DNA of 64,000 nt from Notospermus geniculatus (lineage: Eukaryota > Nemertea > Pilidiophora > Heteronemertea > Lineidae), in NCBI GenBank assembly GCA_002633025.1, contig NMRB01000119.1:416553-480552 (forward strand). Reading direction: 5' to 3'. The position numbers and the translations under genes are program-made. Shown here piece by piece: positions 21,510-34,719 of the stretch. Position 1 is the first letter of the stretch; every line of letters starts with the position of its first letter. The notes under the pieces are model-generated. The model did no database searches. It saw only the letters and a list, made by a program, of their open reading frames with translations, and had not been told where the DNA came from.

Positions 21510-24500
21510 TGATTGATATTCCAAGATGAAAATCTCTTCAATTGGGATGGTGATTAATAAAATCACCTCAATAGGCCTACTTGTATTATGGAGTATAAAA
21601 CAAATCACGTCAAGCTTCGTACGGTACTCAATTTGCCACCATCTGGTGCAAACATATTCTTGTGATAGATAAAAAGATCATAAGATGACAATGCATGTCA
21701 AATCCATACTGGACATATCACCAATCACAGAAATCATATCTTACTCATATCATCGGATAATCATGTGAGAGTTAAGTCAAGGAGTCATTTTCACAAAATG
21801 CTTTCACCAATGTGATTACTCTTATTCTTAGCAGCCTCCTCATGACAAGTAGGCGTATGTTCCACAAAGACAACCAGAATCCAGAGGTCCATTTCTCTGT
21901 TCATTCATCAAGGTCCATTAGCTATTAAAGTTCCACCTCACAGCCTTTAGAGTTTAGACACTACAACCAAAATCCATTTGAACTTGTATACTGAATAAAT
22001 GATCTCAAAGTCAAAGTCAGCATTTATTCCAAAGGTGGTCTTTTCCTTCATCGATCATGACATGAGGAGAAAGCAAGATTGATTTCATTGTGAGGAGTTG
22101 AAAAGATTTCATTAGTGAACATGGGACTGGCTGAAAGTGGCATTTTTTCACGTTCGGAGTATGATACAAGTATGGTTATGAGAAAGCTGATGAAGAACCT
22201 CAACTCCATATACAGATCCGTTATCAGCATTTATTCCACCATAGTTCAGTACCAGGGCTATCTACTCAGATTTCCAAGCATTCGTTTGGTATTTGAACTT
22301 GAGGTATACCTCTCTTAAAAATACAAGTATCAGGCACTCTTAAGGCGCCGCTCCACGTGACAGTTTTCTATCGAAAGTTTGCTGTCAGATAGGCCTAGTC
22401 AATTATTGCTCTCTGCCTTTACAGAGGGGAAAAAGAAGTCAACGACTCAGATAACTTTGGAAAAAATTTGTCTAGAATACACTTACCAAACACCAACCAT
22501 AATCCTTGTTAGTATTCCTCAGTAAAGTCTGCAATAATCCAAGTAAAAGTCGAAATGAATTCAAGAAATATTTGCAATTGTTGGACCACACATAAATCTT
22601 CTAAAAAGATTATGAAAATTATTATATAGTCAAAATGATGTAAATGGAATGTAGATCCTGGAGAGTAAGGAACGGTACCGGTACAGCTAATTCAGGGTGA
22701 CTGTATTAATCCTCATGTAGATGGTGCTTCACATAGGCGTCACAAACGCTTAACAAAACTTCAGCCTCTATCAAGCATTGGCTAGTTTATGTCACCATAA
22801 GCATCCCATCAAAGAACCTGTCACCAACAAATGCTGCATGTGTGCAAAATAAACAAGACATGCGCCTCCACCCAGCAGCCAGCGGAGTAATCCCAATGCA
22901 CGTTGCTACTCGAGTGGCACAGCCAACTTCAAAAGAGAAGTCGTTAATAATTGATTTCATTAACTGTGTGCTAGTTTTATTACCGATCATGACCTGGACA
23001 ATGTACATCGACATGGATGACGTGAAAATTCCAACACGTAACATGAATTATTGTAGCTTATGAATACATGATTGCAGATTATTATTTTGGCTCATTTAAG
23101 ATTCAGGAGGTTACACCCAGTTCTTCAATGGGGCAGTCATATGTATATGGAGAAAATGGCAAATTCACAAGACAGTAACGCAAAAACTGTTTATGTCGTC
23201 TAAACCAGTGTACCTAGGTTACGGAGTTAGGATGGTTAGCGTTGACGGTCAGGATCAGGAGTAGGTTTTGGATTAGGGTAGGGGTCAGTGACAAGGGTTG
23301 AGGGTCAGGGTTGGGGTTAGGCCTAGGGGTTTGGGCTAGGAATCAGTGTGTAGGATCAGGACTAGACTACATTCACCCATTCAGCGACAGTAACAGTTGA
23401 TCAAACTTGCTGATCAGTAGTTTTAGATGGTCAAAAGGTAGTCTAATTCAGCATTCAATTGTTTTTGATTAACGCAGAGAGTGCACATATCCCTGAAAAA
23501 AGAAGCACAGGATCTTCATAAGTGTGTGCACACTTTAACTGTTTGAATGTGCCATGTTCAGTAAAGTTCCATTAGATTGTTGACATGGTTACCATAGCAA
23601 TGGGAGTGAAAGTAGTGCAAGTTTCTGGAGTGCTGTTGAAGTCATAATGGCATGCTTAAACAGTTGTTTGGCTGTCACAACGGGGCACATTCGACTACAA
23701 GAATATAGTACACTGTTGGGTAGCAGATCTTCTAGGGGATCAACAAAATGCTCAAAAGATTCCCAAGTGAAAGCAGCTCACAAAGTTGTACTGTTACCAT
23801 CAATTCTTTCTATTCATGGTGCTGAGATGAGAAGAGATGTTGTCCCTTTATTTGTGACTTATGGGAAATGGTGGTGGCATACATGTATGGTGGCATGATG
23901 TCAAACCATCAAGTGGCACAAGGATAGGAATTCTCACTATGAATCTCAAGCCCCTTTAAAAGGTCCAAATATACAGAGTCAATTTTGTCACATTACAATC
24001 TTGTTTCAACAGACCTACCAAACAGCATAAAATATTGAAAGAAAATAGCTGTAAATCGAAAATGGTACTGCTATCAAATCTGGACACATCCACCATCAAG
24101 CTTAAGAAATCAATACCTCCTTTCAATGTATAGCTGAGCCAACCTGCAACATAATTAGTTTGTCCATGTATTTGGAGTTAAATAATGCAGCAGCATGAAC
24201 TAAATATTGCATGGTTGCATGTTAAGATATGGGAATCATCAGGACCAAGAGGAGTAAACAAATGTGGTAATTTACATCCCAAAAGCTACCTAAACCACTA
24301 TGCTATATTATGAGAGCACTGTATAATGAATATTTTACTCATTTTTGCAGTAGGTTTGTGGCAATTTGAGAACGGCCGTTAGCATTCAGGCCCTGACTCA
24401 NTGCACCTGCTCGGTCGCATGATATTCGCTGATATCATGGTGAGATTTGATATTCAAATTTGATAACATGACATAAGTCAGAATCTGGTGATGGTAGACG

Positions 24501-26100
24501 CCTAAAACCTTCAGCTACACCTAGGTTATCAAGGATGAGCTTTCAGATTACGCAATGACCTTGAAGGTCAGAGGTCAAGGTCACAGTTAACTAGCTCTAG
24601 TGTAGTAAACTTCTCATCGGAAACCATTGACATCGCTCCGATGTCCTTTTCTTGTTCTTATTGTTTCCCTCCTGACGGATTAAGCGGCAACTAACCCAAC
24701 AATAACCATTCTGGGCCGTGTCTATTGTTGGGGAACACTGAGCTACAGAAACACTCACAGATGTTACAGCTGTTCCGGGGGGCATGGGGCTGAATGCCCC
24801 CCCCCCATTTTTGGCAGAGCAATTATTTTTTAACAAGAAAATATTTAATCAGATAAAAATACGAGTATTTTGCTGTCAGATCCCAGGAAAATGCATCTAA
24901 AGCACACACTGCTTACCAATTGTCGAATTTTTCTGGGAGGACCCCCACCCCGTTTCAGTGCTCACCACCTTCGGTGAGCTACGCCCCCCTTACTGTCAAT
25001 CCCGGGCTGTCAATCCTAGGTCCAGCCCTGGTGTTTTAATCTTGTTAATAGGTTTTCTAATAACAAAATACATTTTGGGACTAGTCCAGGAATTGAATTA
25101 CCTGCTGCAGCATGTGCCATGAGAGAGGAAATTAAAAAGTCTGATACAAATTCAAATTCCTCACATTTTTATTAACTTCTCCCTTTCATATAAGCAGAAT
25201 AAAAAATACGACAATAGAATCAGAACTGTAAATGTCAATGACACACAAGTCAGAATAATTAAATAGCCAATTATTGACTTATATCATAAATTTAAATACA
25301 ATTTCAATGTAAAAAGAGCTTTGGCCCTTTAGCATTTTAGTGCACCTGGTCCGATATGCCAGTTTTCTTTTGGGGACACTCATTCAGTCTTATTTGTCAC
25401 TCAGAAATTTTACTTCAGGCAAATACGGCTACTACCAGTACCATTTCTCAATGGCCCAGACAAATGCAAGACGAACAAGCATGAATGTTCACCGATCTCA
25501 CAATGTGAAAGACAAAACAGAGTGAGCATTCATTCTAAGGATCAACATATGTCAAGTCAAAGTTGAAAGATTAGAATTCGCAATCATAAGATACTTGTAT
25601 TTATCAATACTGGTACATCTGATGGGAGACATTCTTGGTTGTGCCCATCAATCATGGACAAATGAAAAGAGGAAGCATCAGACACTCATTTGTGTTCTTG
25701 GGGGAGGTCAGCACTTAATACAGTACACCTACAATATACCGGTAGTTTACAAATGGCTCTGTAATGTTTCAGACTGCCATCTGTAGAGTGATAGCTATCC
25801 CTAAGACCAACCAAAACCTTCTGGATGTGGTACTCATCACTGTCAGGCATTCTGACTAATCAGAGGTTAAATCCTACACAGCAGTGGCAAGCAAGACGAA
25901 GGCAACAGCTGACTGCTACTCTGTTTTTGAGCAATGACTGAGCCAATACATGTAGGTATGACCAAGGCATGGATGGCTGGCAGAGCTCAGATCGAAATCA
26001 GAATCCATGCGATGTTCTGACATCTTTTAGCATAAGTTATGACATTATATATACAGTCAACATAAAACCAATGGGATTTTTCCCAAAATGCTATAATGCA
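21510..26100. other. Intergenic stretch, no gene recognised
   Basis: It lies between the 5' side of ADGRV1 and the 3' end of the next minus-strand gene. I see no splice-consistent coding exons. It contains a G-rich degenerate repeat at 23220-23360 and a C-run at about 24800. Upstream non-coding exons and the promoter of ADGRV1 may lie here but cannot be located by eye. Confidence 0.5.
23220..23360 (+). repeat. G-rich degenerate repeat resembling TTAGGG/GGTCAGG units
   Basis: Many short G2-G4 runs occur on the plus strand in units such as GGTTAGG, GGTCAGG, GGGTTGAGGGTCAGGGTT and TTAGGG. Units are irregular, so it is a diverged simple repeat and not a functional telomere. It has G-quadruplex potential. 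Confidence 0.7.
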
Positions 26101-26106
26101 TTATCT

Positions 26107-29100
26107 TCAACTCGAGCTATTTGAGTTATCTTTGGATGACGAATCAGTTCGTTGCTTCTTGGTTGGTGGTTCGCTATTCTCCCGTTCTAGAACCGGTGGC
26201 TCTGAGTCTGAAGAGAAAACAATAAAAGTACATGTACCTAAAAACCATTATGAGCACAACTCACAAGCAGAACTCCTTCCCTTCTTAGACAATCCAAGAG
26301 ACAACTGTAACTCATACTTTTTATCACCACAAAACCTTAAATCTGAATTTCAATTTCATACTTCTGCAAGTCCTTCGAACCAAATCATGTAGAAGGAAAT
26401 GTAAAGAAACAAGATAATTTGAGCAACAATAAAACACACCTCTACTATCAGCATCCTTGTTCTTCCTTCGTTCTTCTCCTATCATACTCATGGCTGGAAA
26501 AATGGCAAAAACCAAATACTGGTATAGAAGTATGACATTCGAGTATCAAGGAAGCCAACACATGAGATTCATTCAGTCTTTTTAACAACTTGATAAGGAG
26601 ACAACTGACATGGATGGAGTGATTACAGGATCTTCGTTCAGTCCTTTCATCAGCATGTAGTTCGATTGGAGAAAAGTTACCGGTAGTTTTTACACAAGAA
26701 ACAGACCAACCCACCTAATCGCATATCTGGATTGCCTTCATTTGTGTCATCTGGCTGGGAGCCTTGATTGGCAGGGAATGACATGTTGGAGTCTTCATAA
26801 TTACTGTAGTTCTCTGAGGAAAGGTTCGAGTCTTGTGAGATCAGGTTACTGTCCTCATTGAATGTCCCTGGAGCTGAAAAGGTACGATGAGAATTTTTCA
26901 AGTCAGGAGGGTATAAAGGTTTAACCCACAACTCATACTCACAACTTACAAGAAGTTGCTGTTAACTTCATGGAATAGATGGTGCGACAAAAATTTGTGC
27001 ATTCCCCATTATTTACATCAATCACAAAGATATGTCAGGTGGGGCATATAACTGGATTCAAGTTTACTATTAGGAAGACAGAAAAAAAGATTGAAATACC
27101 TAAAAGCAAACATGAAGGGCACACGATACAACAGCTATTTTACATATACATGTATTGTGAACTCCCTCCGCTTCATGGCACAACTGTACATAACTTAGGA
27201 AAGTTTTTTCTGATGGATTTCAAAATGTGCAACCCCGGATTCTTTACCTAATCTACTGTAAATGAAGTCCAATTTTTGAAATTAGTGGAAAAAACAGCAT
27301 GCCCATGTAGCAGGAGGAGTTTACACTGCTCTGCTTTAAAGCAATAAAAGCACACCTATTGTACCAGGCTTGCTACTGCTGATCATGGAATTCGAGTCCG
27401 GGACTGAGTTGCTATCTTCGTTGCAGTCCTCTGCAGAAACTTTCGTCATGGACTTTCCCACTGTAGGCAAGATGAGAAGCAAATAATAACATCAACAGAG
27501 GCATCATGTTGCTTGAACAACTATCATAATGACAACTACTGAACAGACACAACAATGCAGAGCTTTCATTGGAATGTTTAACCAGGTCTTTAGAGTACAG
27601 GTAGTGCAGTCCAACTGTGTTTGTGAACATGGTTGTGGATTCGATTCCCAATAAGTACATTAGTCACATCAAAGAGAAAGGGCAACTCGTTTTGGTCAAG
27701 CAAAGACCAGGATCAACATGCCCAAATCTGACCCAATACTGCCGACTGTGATATGCACTGTGTAACGCCACAGGGACAGATACTCCCATGTGGTATCTTA
27801 CGACACTTTCTCAGGAAAAGAAGTGGCAAGAGTCTATAAGTTCAGCAACGAAGCAACAGCACCAATGGCAATGCTAATCAGAAGCTACATGTAAGTGGTA
27901 CCTTCACTCCTGTTTTTCTCTTCTCCTTTTTCAGATGCCTCGTCCTTCACATTGCGAGTACCTTTGCGGTAGACACCTTTCTTTCCAACACCCTGAAAAG
28001 TTGATTTTGATTCATAAAATATGTAGTAGATCAAACAATAGTTAATGCGGCTGAGGATCAGCTTGGAATTTCCTTGGTGCAAAAGACACTACGCATATCA
28101 TCTCAGGGATCTGCAGGAAGAGGCAGGAGTTCTCATGATAATGATAACATGCAGTGGATGTTATAAGACATTCCTATTTTGGCACTGAAGTTTATGGTCA
28201 ATGGTAAAATTGATTAATTTGAAACTTTNTAAAATCTATTTCAGCGCTAACGCGGCCTAAAATTGGCGAACAGAGTAGAGGCAATTATTATTCATTATGA
28301 TTCATTCAGTTTCGCACCAGTGGGTCGCTTGGAATGCACTTGTCTGGGGGAAAACCCAATGACTATAGATCGACCTTAACTTCATGGAATAGATGGTGCG
28401 ACAAAAATTTGTGCATTCCCCATTATTTACATCAATCACAAAGATATGTCAGGTGGGGCATATAACTGGATTCAATTTTACTATTAGGAAGACAGAAAAA
28501 AAGATTGAAATATCTAAAAGCAAACATGAAGGGCACACGACACAACAGCTATTTTACACTTTGTGAACTCCCTCTGCCTCATGGCACAACTGTACATAAC
28601 TCTGGAAAGTTTTTTCTGGTAGATTTCAAAATGTAGAACCCCGGATTCTTTACGTACATGTATCAGTAATCTATATGGGTCGTATTCATAAAGTGGTTCT
28701 ATCATTAGAACCGTCTTAGGCTGGTTCCAAGTGTACTTCGCCACTTCACTTGGAACCGGCCTAAGACGGTTCTACTGATAGAACCGCTTTATGAATACGA
28801 CCTATAAGTCCAATTTTTGAAATTAGTGGAAAAAACAGCATGCCCATGTAGCAGGAGGAGTTTACACTGCTCTGCTTTAAAGCAATAAAAGCACACCTAT
28901 TGTACCAGGCTTGCTACTGCTGATCATGGAATTCGAGTCCGGGACTGAGTTGCTATCTTCATTGCAGTCCTCTGCAGAAACTTTCGTCATGGACTTTCCC
29001 ACTGTAGGCAAGATGAGAAGCAAATGATAACATCAACAGAGGCATCGTGTTGCTTGAACAACTATCATAATGACAACTACTGAACAGACACAACAATGCA

Positions 29101-31104
29101 GAGCTTTCATTGGAATGTTTAACCAGGTCTTTAGAGTACAGGTAGTGCAGTCCAACTGTGTTTGTGTACATGGTTGTGGATTCGATTCCCAATCAGTACA
29201 TTAGTCACATCAAAGAGAAAGGGCAACTCGTTCTGGTCAAGCAAAGACCAGGATCAACATGCCCAAATCTGACCCAATACTGCCGACTGTGATATGCACT
29301 GTGTTACGCCACGGGGACAGATACTCCCATGTGGTATCTTACGACACTTTCTCAGGAAAAGAAGTGGCAAGAGTCTATAAGTTCAGCAACGAAGCAACAG
29401 CACCAATGGCAATGCTAATCAGAAGCTACATGTAAGTGGTACCTTCACTCCTGTTTTTCTCTTCTCCTTTTTCAGATGCCTCGTCCTTCACATTGCGAGT
29501 ACCTTTGCGGTAGACACCTTTCTTTCCAACACCCTGAAAAGTTGATTTTGATTCATAAAATATGTAATAGATCAAACAATAGTTAATGCGGCTGAGGATC
29601 AGCTTGGAATTTCCTTGGTGCAAAAGACACTACGCATATCATCTCAGGGATCTGCAGGAAGAGGCAGGAGTTCTCATGATAATGATAACATGCAGTGGAT
29701 GTTATAAGACATTCCTATTTTGGCACTGAAGTTTATGGTCAATGGTAAAATTGATTAATTTGAAACTTTGGTATCAAGTTAAGAAATACATACAATTCCC
29801 TTCTGAATTAAAAAATGATTAAAACAAGCCCAAGCGTCCACCAGGAGTGAGTAGTAGTCTACACAAAGCACTCAAATTAAACACGCCAATAAAAATGCGG
29901 CTAAAAATCTTTCTATTTTACTTAGTGCAATTGTCATGAGGTGTCCAATCAAAATTAGAGGCAATTGACCGTCTACCAGTAGTCTAGGTCATTGACATTA
30001 GGCGCCCATGCTTTCAGGCTTCAATGACAATCTGGGAAATCAAGGAAAATTCATGTGAATGATGTTGTATGATGGTTTATCTAAGGAGCAGTGATAAAGT
30101 TATAAGCGACTCAATTCTCAACCTGCTGTCCCTCCCAAGGAATCAAACACAACCGAATCAACCCGCAGTTAAGTGAGGCCACTTTCCCAACAGCCATTTT
30201 CTCATGCATCCAGCCACCACGATCAGAAGTGTGGGAGACAAATCCAAAGTTCCCACATGATATCATGCAGCTATGCAGCTGAAATTCACTTGAACTGACA
30301 GTACAGAAAGCCTCACATATGGTCCCCAGGCGTTCAATCCTTGGCACACAACACGTGTTTATGAAGAAGTACTACACTGAGAACACAATAAAGGTAGTGA
30401 AATGACCAAAATGTCTTTTATGTGAGTTGAGGACAGCAAGCATGTTATGTGAGAAGGAATGATGAGATTGGTGAACAACCACACTGAAATGATGTTTACC
30501 TTAAATTTCATTGCCCGGAAATTTGTTCGCTACAGAACAATGGAAAAATTGCAGCAGTGAATACATCAAAAAACCTTTTTNCTAAGTTAGTTGCACAGGG
30601 TTTGGATTTCTTATGGATGAGGGGCAGGCAACTTTCACCCAGACAGAAGATTTTCATGAAAATATGAAAAGGCCAAACTGCGGGCACCAAGGCAAACCTG
30701 TAAAATCAATTCAGGTGGCAGCGTTGGACGTATAACTGAAACTGCCCCTTATTACACACCAGGTCGCCCTGGTCCACCCAGGATCCTGTGGGTGAGCACG
30801 CGCATGTGTCATGAATGATATTCAACTCCCTCACGGCCTCATCCATCCCTTTATTCACTGATAAAGTGATACCAAGAATACTTCCACCATTATAGTAGAA
30901 CGGATAAGTCCATTGTCATTTCATCGTGGTATTTTCTTGTTACACTACTTACAGGTTCCGAATATTTGAAGAATCTGTGTGAAGATGACTTCCTAATAGA
31001 AGATTAAAGAAGGAGTTGATGTGAGTAATGAGTACATACCGTTACCATTCATTTTATTACCTAAATGGTCTTGATTTTCTTGTCTCTGTCATTTTTGTCT
31101 TCAT
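26107..31104 (-). CDS. Unrecognised eight-exon gene, about 207-residue basic/disordered protein
   Basis: Proposed exons, right to left: 31061-31104 (start), 30953-30992, 30501-30530, 27902-27992 (or its copy 29443-29533), 27356-27460 (or copy 28897-29001), 26715-26873, 26440-26493, 26107-26207 (stop TGA). All junctions have GT/AG sites and phases fit (2,0,0,1,1,1,1). The total is 624 nt including the stop. The N-terminal part is basic (MTETRKSRPFRKSSSHRFFK, then FRAMKFKGVGKKGVYRKG). The middle repeats EDSN-like units (NEDSNLISQDSNLSSENYSN). The C-terminus has PPTKKQR, a possible nuclear localisation signal, then a Ser-rich tail. I do not recognise the family. The first exon is the least certain, because an earlier start is possible. 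A nuclear, largely disordered protein is inferred from composition only. Confidence 0.6.
28676..28803. mobile_element. Palindromic MITE present in only one duplicated unit
   Basis: GGTCGTATTCATAAAGTGGT on the left is mirrored at the right end, with arms of about 55 bases and a short loop. The matching point of unit 1 (about 27255) lacks it. TATA-like flanks are seen. It inserted after the duplication or on one haplotype. Confidence 0.88.
28897..29533 (-). CDS. Duplicate exon pair of the eight-exon gene
   Basis: Exons 29443-29533 (91 nt, phase 0 to 1) and 28897-29001 (105 nt, phase 1 to 1) are intact copies of 27902-27992 and 27356-27460 with the same splice sites. The 91-nt exon needs phase 0 on entry, but the 105-nt copy before it leaves phase 1. 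Using both pairs in series would therefore shift the frame and reach a stop within the second 91-nt exon. Either pair alone, or the 105-nt exon used twice, is in frame. Confidence 0.65.
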
Positions 31105-31794
31105 GCATGTCACCAAAAATAAATACATGTAAGAGAGGATCCTCTCTTATCTATTTTTGATGTCACTCTGTTGTACCCAAATTTTTGGAACATTCTGATA
31201 GTGATAATAAACATTGTGTAATGCTATAAGCCAGCAGTTTTCACACCCATCAATGGTTCTCGAGCGATGAAAAACACAACCCGCAAGAAAATATGTCATA
31301 AAACCAGGAGCCCACCTGAGGTCTTGTGTAGAATGTAAATCCAGTGGTTCGGAAGTTGTGTGCGTCACTACGTACATGCCGTTTCCAAAATTGTTATAGA
31401 CAAGCGATATTGGACATGTCCATTAAGTTCACCTCCTTGCCTGTTCTAATTAACATAACTCTGCACTGTGGAACATCCTGTCACCAGCAACTCCTCAGTC
31501 TCTGCAAAACGAGAGAGTGTAAAAAAATATTCAGCGCCTCTGCGCAAACAGCAACCAGCTTAGTCATAAAATGTTAGTACAAGAACTCTCTGAAGTGTCG
31601 ATGACTTGGATCAAAGACCACAGCTCTGATTTGATTATGACTGGGCTAGCTCAGTGAATAATGAACTGTACGACTTGCCCCGGGGGCAAATTAGACCTTG
31701 TTCCTCTCAGAGGTGAACAAGGTTTTGGATGGTGGTGAAGTCAAACAAGGGGCCTGCGTGGCAATAGGCCCAATTTCTCTGCAAATGTGCATTT

Positions 31795-32480
31795 CATTTT
31801 AAGTTTTGCAGTACATTTACCAGTACTACAGTACATTGGATATTGCTGTGCAAATCTTAATGCTTAGTTCCCACTGCCGTCCATGCGGTCTGTTACGAAC
31901 ATCACAATTGGCCATTCATAGCTGATCGTGGAATATTTGTTTACTTCTCTGAAGTTTCACGTTTGGATATGAGGTGATGTGAGTCGATACTTTCTGGTAC
32001 GATTTGGTGCGCTTGGATGCGGTCACGATTGGTCAATTTCAGGTGGCACGAATTGCGCCACGATTGAAATCGTGGTCTTAATCATGGAGTAATCGTGGTG
32101 ATCCTATCAGATCTTATCACATCTTGATGTCAGTTGTGAGGGCAATCGTGTTGATCGTAGAAAATTTTTGAACCATCCAAAACTTTTCTACGATGAACAC
32201 AATTGCCATGACTGTCCTCAAGATCTGATAAGATCTGGTAGGATCACCACGATTACTCCACGATTAAGACCACGATTTCAATCGGAAACCTAGCAAAATT
32301 TTGAACTCTCCAAAACTTTTCTACGATCAATACGATTGCCAAGACTGACCTCAGGATCTGATAGGACCACCACGATTACTTTACCATGATTTCAATCGTG
32401 GCGTGATTCGTGATAGTGGGAACATAGCATAAGTAAAAGCATTTGCTAACTTTTATGAATACCAGCCATTGACGCAGTTT
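31795..32480. mobile_element. Two nested MITEs
   Basis: The inner element, 31861-32429, has ends TGCTTAGTTCCCACTG and (inverted) TGCTATGTTCCCACTAT, with many CCACGATT/AATCGTGG motifs forming internal palindromes. Its flanks, TTTGCAGTACATTTACCAG on the left and AAAAGCATTTGCTAACTTTT then ATGAATACC on the right, match the two halves of the MITE at 45760-45882. The inner element has therefore split a copy of that family. Confidence 0.7.
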
Positions 32481-33700
32481 AATCTGTTGATGTAGCGGTC
32501 ATAAATCACACAGTGATGGAGTATTATTGTTAATACTCGCATAGAGTGTTGCATCAGAGCCGTATGTATAATTCACGGCATTCACTAGTCTCGCATGCAG
32601 CGAATGATGTAAATAATACCGAATCAATAAGTTAGATTAATTATTCATGTTGTGCGAGAATACATTTCCAACCCTGCCCTGCCTGTGGATGCAGTTGGCA
32701 CCGTTCATTCTTGGCTGAGTCACTCGCTAGTGGACGCTAAAGTTGTACTGTGACGCTAACGGTTGGATCTGATTATACGATAGGTTGTGCGGATTACTCG
32801 TGTCCTTACGGTTATTCGTATTAGTGGCTTTACTCTATTGCCATAACTCGGGTAAGTTACAGATACCATTTTTGGGAGAATGATGACTTTTGTGACAGAG
32901 TTTTACTTTACCAACTCAGTTTAATACGGCTTGTTATCCTAGCTGTGTTGACTAATGAATGGTCTTGGCGCCATGTAGTCTTCTGTTTGCCAATGCTTTC
33001 CATATCTGCATATGTTTTTGCCATTTGCTGAAAGTAGTTTTGGGCCATAAATGTAGTTGATCATGTGATATAAATGACATGTTGATGAAGTTGAACTGAT
33101 GCTTGACCTGAAATTGCAAAATATTCTTCTGGGATTGCAAACATTGAATCATAAATATACTTCCCAAGTTATGCCGGCTCACCGCACCCAAGCATGATGC
33201 TCATTTGGAGCCGTAAGTGAAAGAAAAAACTGAAAATTATGATAATGATTCCTGCATTATCAGATGAAATTGTCCCCTGGGAACTAATAATGTCAATTAA
33301 ATTAATTAACCATCGCTAATGAGGGGATTAACAATCAATGACATATTGAGAAGGGATGCACAGCAATGCCATTTAATTTACACGTGTTTCTCAATAAATG
33401 TTAGATCGGTTCATTCCCATTTCACCCCTGCTACAAACTCTAATGCTAGCCCCAAAACATATCCAATCCCTTGGTGATTGACAGATCAACATATATGGTT
33501 TCACATCATTTCCCCTTCATCAAAAATGGAGAAATGTTTCATGGCTTCCCTTGTAACTTGTTCCGTTTAGTGTCAGATGGATGGATTTTACATTCCATCA
33601 ACGGATGGGACTGAATGAGGTGCACAATACATCCTCTCAGCCACTTCACAAAAGTGCTAGGCGCGCGCCACTCTAGGAATTTCACATTTTGACAATCGCC
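32480..33700. other. Non-coding stretch, no gene seen
   Basis: Low-complexity AT-rich sequence with no coding exon that I can support. It could include the upstream region of the eight-exon minus-strand gene. Confidence 0.4.
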
Positions 33701-33708
33701 ATATTCTC

Positions 33709-34016
33709 ACATCTTCGATAATCGAAGGGCGATCTGCTCACCACTGTGTTACATCGCACATCACCCTTCGAGAAATTGACCGGTCTGCGGTGTATCAGCT
33801 GCCTCTTGAAGAGGAGGCCAATCAGAACCGGCGTTGTAAAATTTGAATCGTGTACAAATAGTGGTAGCCAAAGACCCAATATAAAGTGCAATATCATTGG
33901 TCGACCGATAAAGTTGGCATCGTGCCAAGATACGCCATGGACTGGTCTATTTCTCGAAGGGTGATGTGCGATGTAATGCAGTGGTGAGCAGATCGGCCTT
34001 CGATTATCGAAGATGT
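33709..34016. mobile_element. MITE with about 75-base inverted repeats
   Basis: Left arm 33709-33784 (ACATCTTCGATAATCGAAGG onwards) is inverted at 33940-34016 with few mismatches. The arm end itself contains the palindrome TTCGATAATCGAA. The interior of about 155 bases is non-coding. Confidence 0.88.
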
Positions 34017-34719
34017 ATTCTCAGGCATGTCAGGTTGTCTGTTCCCTCCAACTCCACTCCCTACCATTTGCAGACAAGAAGCACGAAAAAGACACCACAA
34101 CTTGGCTATAAAAAAATCCCCACTGAAAAACTAACTGTGTTTATGATATCCATCATGTCCATTAGATGGCCATCCTCCCACAGCTGAGGTTTTTACCTCA
34201 CTCTTCTCACTTTAAGTGTGTGTGTGAGCATACGAAGAGGAGGAGACAAAGCCCTGCTGTAGGAGGATGCATTGGCCAGAATAACTAACAGCGGCAGTTT
34301 CATCCATGTTAGCAACTGGGTGCCTGTATGCGTAGTGCTAACACGGTAATGGATCACTCTTTCACAAAGGGTGTAGGCTGTTCAGGCTGATTATATTGTG
34401 TATGATGATATTTACCCTGGACGGCAACGATATCTCGCAGAGCAAAAAAAACGACAGAAGTACATCTAGACATAGCCTAACCATGAATGCATTTGATAAT
34501 TACATATTCACTGAGTCCACTATTGGAGTGCCTGAGACCCTTTCCAAATGATCGCGCAGGTAAAAAAGCTTGCTCTGGGCTAGCCGTTCAACCACTGAGT
34601 GTGCAGGCTGTCTGTTACGCTGGCATGCCTGGGCGGACCTTCAAAAACGGATCTGTCATATCACACCTCGACAAGGGTAGGAGTGCCAACTAGTGTTTTC
34701 TCCACATTTTCTTCTTTCC

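Larger units (their letters stand above)
26962..29770. repeat. Recent tandem duplication of about 1.3-1.4 kb containing two exons
   Basis: Unit 1 (26962-28229) and unit 2 (28376-29769) are nearly identical. Starts are 1414 bases apart and ends 1541 bases apart, the difference being largely an extra palindromic element in unit 2. A 146-base spacer (28230-28375) with unrelated sequence separates the units. Each unit carries one 91-nt and one 105-nt exon of the eight-exon gene. The 91-nt exons are identical and the 105-nt exons differ at one synonymous site. Confidence 0.92.
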
